The notes under the pieces are model-generated. The model was not told where the DNA came from and did no database searches. It was given only the letters and a program-made list of their open reading frames with translations. Made by a program: the position numbers and the translations under genes. 6,779 nt of DNA from an uncultured Lachnospiraceae bacterium. GTDB taxonomy: Bacteria > Bacillota > Clostridia > Lachnospirales > Lachnospiraceae. The number at the start of each line of letters is the position of its first letter. Position 1 is the stretch's first letter. The stretch covers positions 1 through 6,779 of the forward strand of contig CAKRNI010000138.1 of assembly GCA_934370915.1 (NCBI GenBank), in the 5' to 3' direction. Shown here piece after piece: positions 4,833 through 6,779 of the stretch.

Positions 4833-5429
4833 TTAATATCCAAGATCTTCATTGATAAATACCATTTCAACTTCCATTCCGGTACAGGGGCGTTCTAAGA
4901 TCAGAATCGCATTACAGATCCTCTCCGGACTGTTGCAGTCATAGCACTTTTTGTCATCGGACACGACGCATGGAGTCTTCTTATTAAAACGCGCCGCGTT
5001 CTTTGGACAGGCGATATTTCTCGCGCGGTCCATTGCGGAGGACAGATCCGGCGCGATCTTATTTTTCCCGATCACATAATATACTCGTTTCGGTCCAAAT
5101 AAGCTCTCGGAAAGACGGTTTCCGCTTCCGTCAATATTGATGATCTGACCGGTCTCTGCAGCGGCATTTGCGCTCAGTATGTATACGGTAGATTCTTTTT
5201 TTGCACGGATCCTTGCTTCCGGTCCCTGTTCCCAGTGCCAGATCACTTCGTTGTTTTTTCCGAGGATCTCGAAGAGATCCATCTCTTTCGCGGTCATACA
5301 GCCGCCGAAGCCAACGGTCTCACCCTTGATCTGCTCATCAAGATAAGCCGCCGCTTCCTCTTTTGTCTCAAAATATGATGTATGGAAACGATGATTTTCA
5401 AAGTTCTTTTTTAATACAGTGTAATCCAT
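4833..5429 (-). CDS. Single-domain LUD (LutC/YkgG-like, DUF162) protein
   Basis: A 198-residue soluble protein of the LUD family, named for lactate-utilisation proteins LutB and LutC. This stand-alone form is not part of a lut operon here, so a lactate role is not shown. Typical signatures are T-V-G-F-G-G-C-M-T (38-46), S-A-N-A-A-A-E-T-G-Q-I-I-N-I-D-G-S-G-N-R (86-105) and F-G-P-K-R-V-Y-Y-V-I-G (111-121). The C-terminus adds a cysteine cluster: Cys141, 154, 162, 165, 172 and 182, including C-Y-D-C-N-S-P-E-R-I-C (162-172). A similar C-x-x-C-x-S-P-x-R-I-C block occurs in related clostridial proteins and might hold a metal or Fe-S cluster; this is inference. ATG 5429 follows AAAGGAGG by 5 nt. It is first in an operon with the CBS gene. 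Confidence 0.88.
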   Translation of the reverse strand: MDYTVLKKNFENHRFHTSYFETKEEAAAYLDEQIKGETVGFGGCMTAKEMDLFEILGKNNEVIWHWEQGPEARIRAKKESTVYILSANAAAETGQIINIDGSGNRLSESLFGPKRVYYVIGKNKIAPDLSSAMDRARNIACPKNAARFNKKTPCVVSDDKKCYDCNSPERICNAILILERPCTGMEVEMVFINEDLGY

Positions 5430-5577
5430 AGGTCCTCCTTTAGATATGGGCGATAGCAGCCGCAGGATAAATGCCTGGGAGAGAAGGCGGGCAGATCATA
5501 AAATTACCCGGCTGTGTCCCTTTGCATAAATAGAGCCATGATAACTTCACCATGACTCATCTATTGCTATTATAGCA
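5430..5577 (-). promoter_or_regulatory. Extended -10 promoter and structured leader of the LUD-CBS operon
   Basis: On the minus strand TGCTATAAT (5577-5569) is a perfect extended sigma-A -10; no clear -35 is seen at the right distance. Transcription would start near 5562, giving a leader of about 130 nt. Its first bases form an 8-bp dyad: 5533-5540 with 5551-5558, one G-U, 10-nt loop. Farther down, 5457-5462 can pair with 5509-5514, enclosing a small hairpin 5473-5476/5485-5488. No terminator or known riboswitch class was recognised. The dyad next to the start site could instead be an operator. Confidence 0.55.
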
Positions 5578-5664
5578 CATATTGCAACAAAAAGAGGGAA
5601 GAAACAGTGAATTATTTGTGAAAATTTTCTTATATAGGAAACAGAATATAAAATTGGAGCTAAT

Positions 5665-5686
5665 AGCATGGGGAAAGCATGGGGGA
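5665..5686. repeat. Two tandem copies of an 11-nt repeat (AGCATGGGGAA type)
   Basis: AGCATGGGGAA (5665-5675) is followed directly by AGCATGGGGGA (5676-5686), differing at one base. The period equals that of the repeat cluster 50 nt downstream. Confidence 0.6.
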
Positions 5687-5732
5687 GAACAAAAAGCGAC
5701 GAACGAAATTGGAAAGTAAACAGGGAGGTTCA

Positions 5733-5765
5733 GGGACAAAGCGGGGACAAAGTGGGGACAAAATA
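5733..5765. repeat. Three tandem copies of an 11-nt repeat (GGGACAAAGYG type)
   Basis: GGGACAAAGCG (5733-5743), GGGACAAAGTG (5744-5754) and GGGACAAAATA (5755-5765) follow one another without gaps. The first eight bases are the same in all three. The block lies just beyond the tRNA terminator. Function unknown; too short and gapless for CRISPR. Confidence 0.75.
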
Positions 5766-5788
5766 GTAGAGTAAATGAAGTGCAGAAC

Positions 5789-5824
5789 AAAAAAAGAAGC
5801 TGTATGGAAGTTCCATACAGCTTC
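5789..5824 (-). terminator. Terminator of the tRNA operon
   Basis: A perfect 14-bp inverted repeat (5796-5809 with 5811-5824) around a single central base, so in RNA the innermost pairs open into the loop. On the minus strand it is followed by seven T (5795-5789). It begins one base past the discriminator of tRNA-Glu. Confidence 0.93.
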
Positions 5825-5825
5825 A

Positions 5826-5897
5826 TGACCTGTCCGGGAATCGAACCCGGGTTTACGCCGTGAGAGGGCGTCGTCTTGACCGCTTGACCAACAGGCC
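5826..5897 (-). tRNA. tRNA-Glu, anticodon CTC
   Basis: A 72-nt cloverleaf. The acceptor stem GGCCTGT pairs with ACAGGTC (one G-U), with discriminator A at 5826. The anticodon arm is ACGCC, loop CTCTCAC, GGCGT, so the anticodon is CTC, reading GAG. The T arm has CCGGG and the TTCGATT loop. No CCA is encoded. It is the second gene of the pair, ending two bases before the terminator stem. Confidence 0.95.
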
Positions 5898-5901
5898 GGA
5901 A

Positions 5902-5975
5902 TCGAGGCGACAAGATTCGAACTTGCGACCTCTGCGTCCCGAACGCAGCGCTCTACCAAACTGAGCCACGCCTCG
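5902..5975 (-). tRNA. tRNA-Pro, anticodon CGG
   Basis: A 74-nt cloverleaf. The acceptor stem CGAGGCG pairs with CGCCTCG, discriminator A at 5902. The D arm is GCTC/GAGC, and the anticodon stem CTGCG/CGCAG has loop TTCGGGA, giving anticodon CGG for codon CCG. The T arm has GCAAG, TTCGAAT, CTTGT (one G-U). No CCA is encoded. Only four bases part it from tRNA-Glu, so both come from one transcript. Confidence 0.95.
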
Positions 5976-6020
5976 ATGTTCTTGAGCGTTTGTTTTGTGC
6001 TGTTTACCAGCGACTCGTAT

Positions 6021-6049
6021 ATATTATCATGACTCAGAAAAAAATGCAA
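6021..6049 (-). promoter_or_regulatory. Sigma-A promoter of the tRNA-Pro/tRNA-Glu operon
   Basis: On the minus strand TTGCAT (6049-6044) and TAATAT (6026-6021) are 17 nt apart, a good match to the housekeeping consensus. The start would be near 6014, giving a leader of about 38 nt before tRNA-Pro. An A/T-rich tract upstream (6050-6088) may act as an UP element. Confidence 0.7.
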
Positions 6050-6090
6050 GCGTTTTTTTGAAAAAAATGTAAATTTTTAAAATAAGTTTT

Positions 6091-6162
6091 TCCGGTATGT
6101 GGGGAGAAGCCCGGAAATGCCTTATTTTATGTGGGGAAATGGCATTTCCGGTTAAGTGGGGA
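6091..6162. repeat. Repeat-like element with inverted repeats and TGTGGGGA motifs
   Basis: A perfect 11-bp inverted repeat, CCGGAAATGCC (6111-6121) and GGCATTTCCGG (6141-6151), encloses a 19-nt loop. TATGTGGGGA occurs at 6096-6105 and again at 6128-6137 within that loop; a third, diverged copy, TTAAGTGGGGA, is at 6152-6162. TCCGG precedes the first and third copies. The modular form suggests a dispersed intergenic repeat or MITE remnant, which one window cannot prove. Confidence 0.55.
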
Positions 6163-6191
6163 TCTATTTCATAGATGTTTTCAGAGGGAGG

Positions 6192-6215
6192 GACCGGCAG
6201 AAGCTTCCGCCGGTC
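6192..6215. repeat. Near-palindromic hairpin GACCGGC...GCCGGTC
   Basis: Seven-base arms 6192-6198 and 6209-6215 pair perfectly. The interior GAAGCTTC (6200-6207) is itself a palindrome, so only the A6199/C6208 pair is mismatched. There is no T-run on either side, so it is not an intrinsic terminator. Role unknown. Confidence 0.55.
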
Positions 6216-6387
6216 AAGTATGAAAAAGTATATTTTGTTCCAGGCTTGCTGTCCTGTTACGATTTATAGGATAGTGGAAAAATGTGTCGAAATATTGTGT
6301 TGTGTGTGAAAAAAGTGTGAAATTATATAGGATCGCTGCGCTGTACACAGGAATGATAAATTAATAACGATTTCTTCTTTGAAATGG

Positions 6388-6416
6388 TTGCAGGAATGAT
6401 GTGATTGGTATAAAAT
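6388..6416 (+). promoter_or_regulatory. Probable sigma-A promoter for gpmI
   Basis: TTGCAG (6388-6393) and TAAAAT (6411-6416) are separated by 17 nt. Transcription would start near 6423, leaving a leader of about 148 nt. The leader contains only weak hairpins (6459-6464/6468-6473, and 6512-6516/6540-6544), with no terminator and no recognised riboswitch. Confidence 0.55.
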
Positions 6417-6570
6417 ATAGGTGTTTCTGCGATGATAGTATAAACATAAAAGTCATGGGCGGGAAAATTCCGCTTCAGGCGCAGAAATATGATTGCATTT
6501 ATTAAAAGAACGCAGGCAATGATTCAGAAGTGAAATAATCCTGCAGTCGCGCAATAAAGGAGAAATAATC

Positions 6571-6779
6571 ATGAGTAAGAAGCCAGTAGTGTTAATGATC
6601 CTCGATGGTTACGGACTGAATAAAACACATGAAGGAAATGCGGTATACGAGGCGAAGAAGCCGGTGATGGACCGCTTAATGAAGGAGTGCCCGTTTGTGG
6701 AAGGTCAGGCCAGCGGACTTGCTGTCGGACTTCCGGAGGGACAGATGGGAAACTCTGAGGTCGGACACCTGAACATGGG
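6571..6779 (+). CDS. gpmI: 2,3-bisphosphoglycerate-independent phosphoglycerate mutase, N-terminal part (3' end outside window)
   Basis: Cytoplasmic glycolytic enzyme that interconverts 3- and 2-phosphoglycerate through a phosphoserine intermediate and two manganese ions; it belongs to the alkaline phosphatase superfamily. The first 69 codons are present of a protein usually about 510 residues long. Asp12 in V-L-M-I-L-D-G-Y-G matches the first metal ligand. Ser62 in [10 protein letters not shown] matches the catalytic serine, both at the same numbers as in the well-studied Geobacillus enzyme. ATG 6571 follows AAAGGAGA (6556-6563) by 7 nt. In B. subtilis this enzyme must be kept inactive in the forespore so that 3-phosphoglycerate can be stored, so its place near sporulation genes is of mild interest, but it has its own promoter and a long gap separates them. 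Confidence 0.97.
   Translation, partial: MSKKPVVLMILDGYGLNKTHEGNAVYEAKKPVMDRLMKECPFVEGQASGLAVGLPEGQMGNSEVGHLNM

Larger units (their letters stand above)
5578..5788. other. Non-coding gap between the LUD promoter and the tRNA terminator
   Basis: No credible gene is seen on either strand. Reading frames here lack ribosome sites and family features. The stretch is A- and G-rich on the plus strand and contains two clusters of 11-nt direct repeats, listed separately. Together with the LUD leader, the gene-free interval runs from 5430 to 5825. Confidence 0.6.
6050..6387. other. Non-coding region between the tRNA promoter and the gpmI promoter
   Basis: No credible gene is seen on either strand. 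The region holds an A/T-rich tract (6050-6090), an inverted-repeat element (6091-6162), a near-palindromic hairpin (6192-6215), and a T/G/A-rich stretch (6290-6330) with a possible weak promoter TTGTGT...TTATAT. Confidence 0.6.

Noticed and set aside
5665..5765. Short repeats as a CRISPR array
   Set aside because: The units are 11 nt and directly abutting, with no spacers and no cas genes nearby.
5826..5897. tRNA-Glu 3' end as an integration (att) site of a mobile element
   Set aside because: No repeat of the tRNA 3' end and no integrase or phage genes are visible in the window.
5557..6049. Minus-strand open frames of 118 and 129 codons
   Set aside because: They run through tRNA-Pro, tRNA-Glu and their terminator or promoter, and show no protein family features.
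6192..6215. Hairpin as a Rho-independent terminator
   Set aside because: No T-run follows on either strand and no gene ends close by.

Overview
The window looks like a chromosomal segment of a spore-forming Clostridia, most likely Lachnospiraceae. The grounds are a GC content near 50 %, strong AAAGGAG-type ribosome sites, sporulation genes of clostridial type (spoIID next to spoIIQ, and cotJABC), a DUF1540 mini-protein, tRNAs without an encoded CCA, and a cofactor-independent phosphoglycerate mutase. The genus cannot be fixed from this sequence alone.

Layout: (1) 1-633 is the 3' end of a glycogen phosphorylase gene. (2) 634-771 is a short gap holding a sigma-E-like promoter overlapped with a long-armed terminator. 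(3) 754-2584 carries spoIID (engulfment peptidoglycan hydrolase) and then spoIIQ (forespore side of the SpoIIQ-SpoIIIAH channel), the latter with its own sigma-F-like promoter. It ends in a hairpin terminator at 2620-2655. (4) 2758-4026 is the cotJABC spore-coat operon, ending in a strong bidirectional terminator. (5) 4111-4281 on the minus strand is a small six-cysteine DUF1540 gene. (6) 4405-5429 on the minus strand is a two-gene operon: a LUD-domain protein followed by a tandem-CBS protein. (7) 5430-5825 is non-coding, with a promoter/leader and 11-nt tandem repeats. (8) 5826-5975 on the minus strand holds a tRNA-Pro(CGG)/tRNA-Glu(CTC) pair with its own promoter and terminator. (9) 5976-6570 is non-coding, with several inverted repeats and a probable housekeeping promoter. 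(10) 6571-6779 is the 5' end of gpmI.

The theme is sporulation flanked by central carbon metabolism (glycogen breakdown, lower glycolysis). The sporulation genes appear to carry promoters matching the compartment where each acts: sigma-E-like (mother cell) for spoIID, sigma-F-like (forespore) for spoIIQ, and a sigma-K/sigma-E-like -10 for cotJ. SpoIID remodels septal peptidoglycan while SpoIIQ crosses the forespore membrane, so the pair serves engulfment from both sides of the septum. CotJA, B and C are later mother-cell products that join the coat.

The most notable observations are four. The terminator after glgP has a 5' arm that contains the spoIID -10 box, so it should fold only in readthrough RNA. 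The spoIIQ start is best moved to a GTG at 1733. The SpoIIQ LytM domain has lost every zinc ligand, and SpoIID has lost two conserved histidines. A repeat-like palindromic element lies upstream of gpmI. I see no mobile element, CRISPR array or clearly novel multi-gene system.
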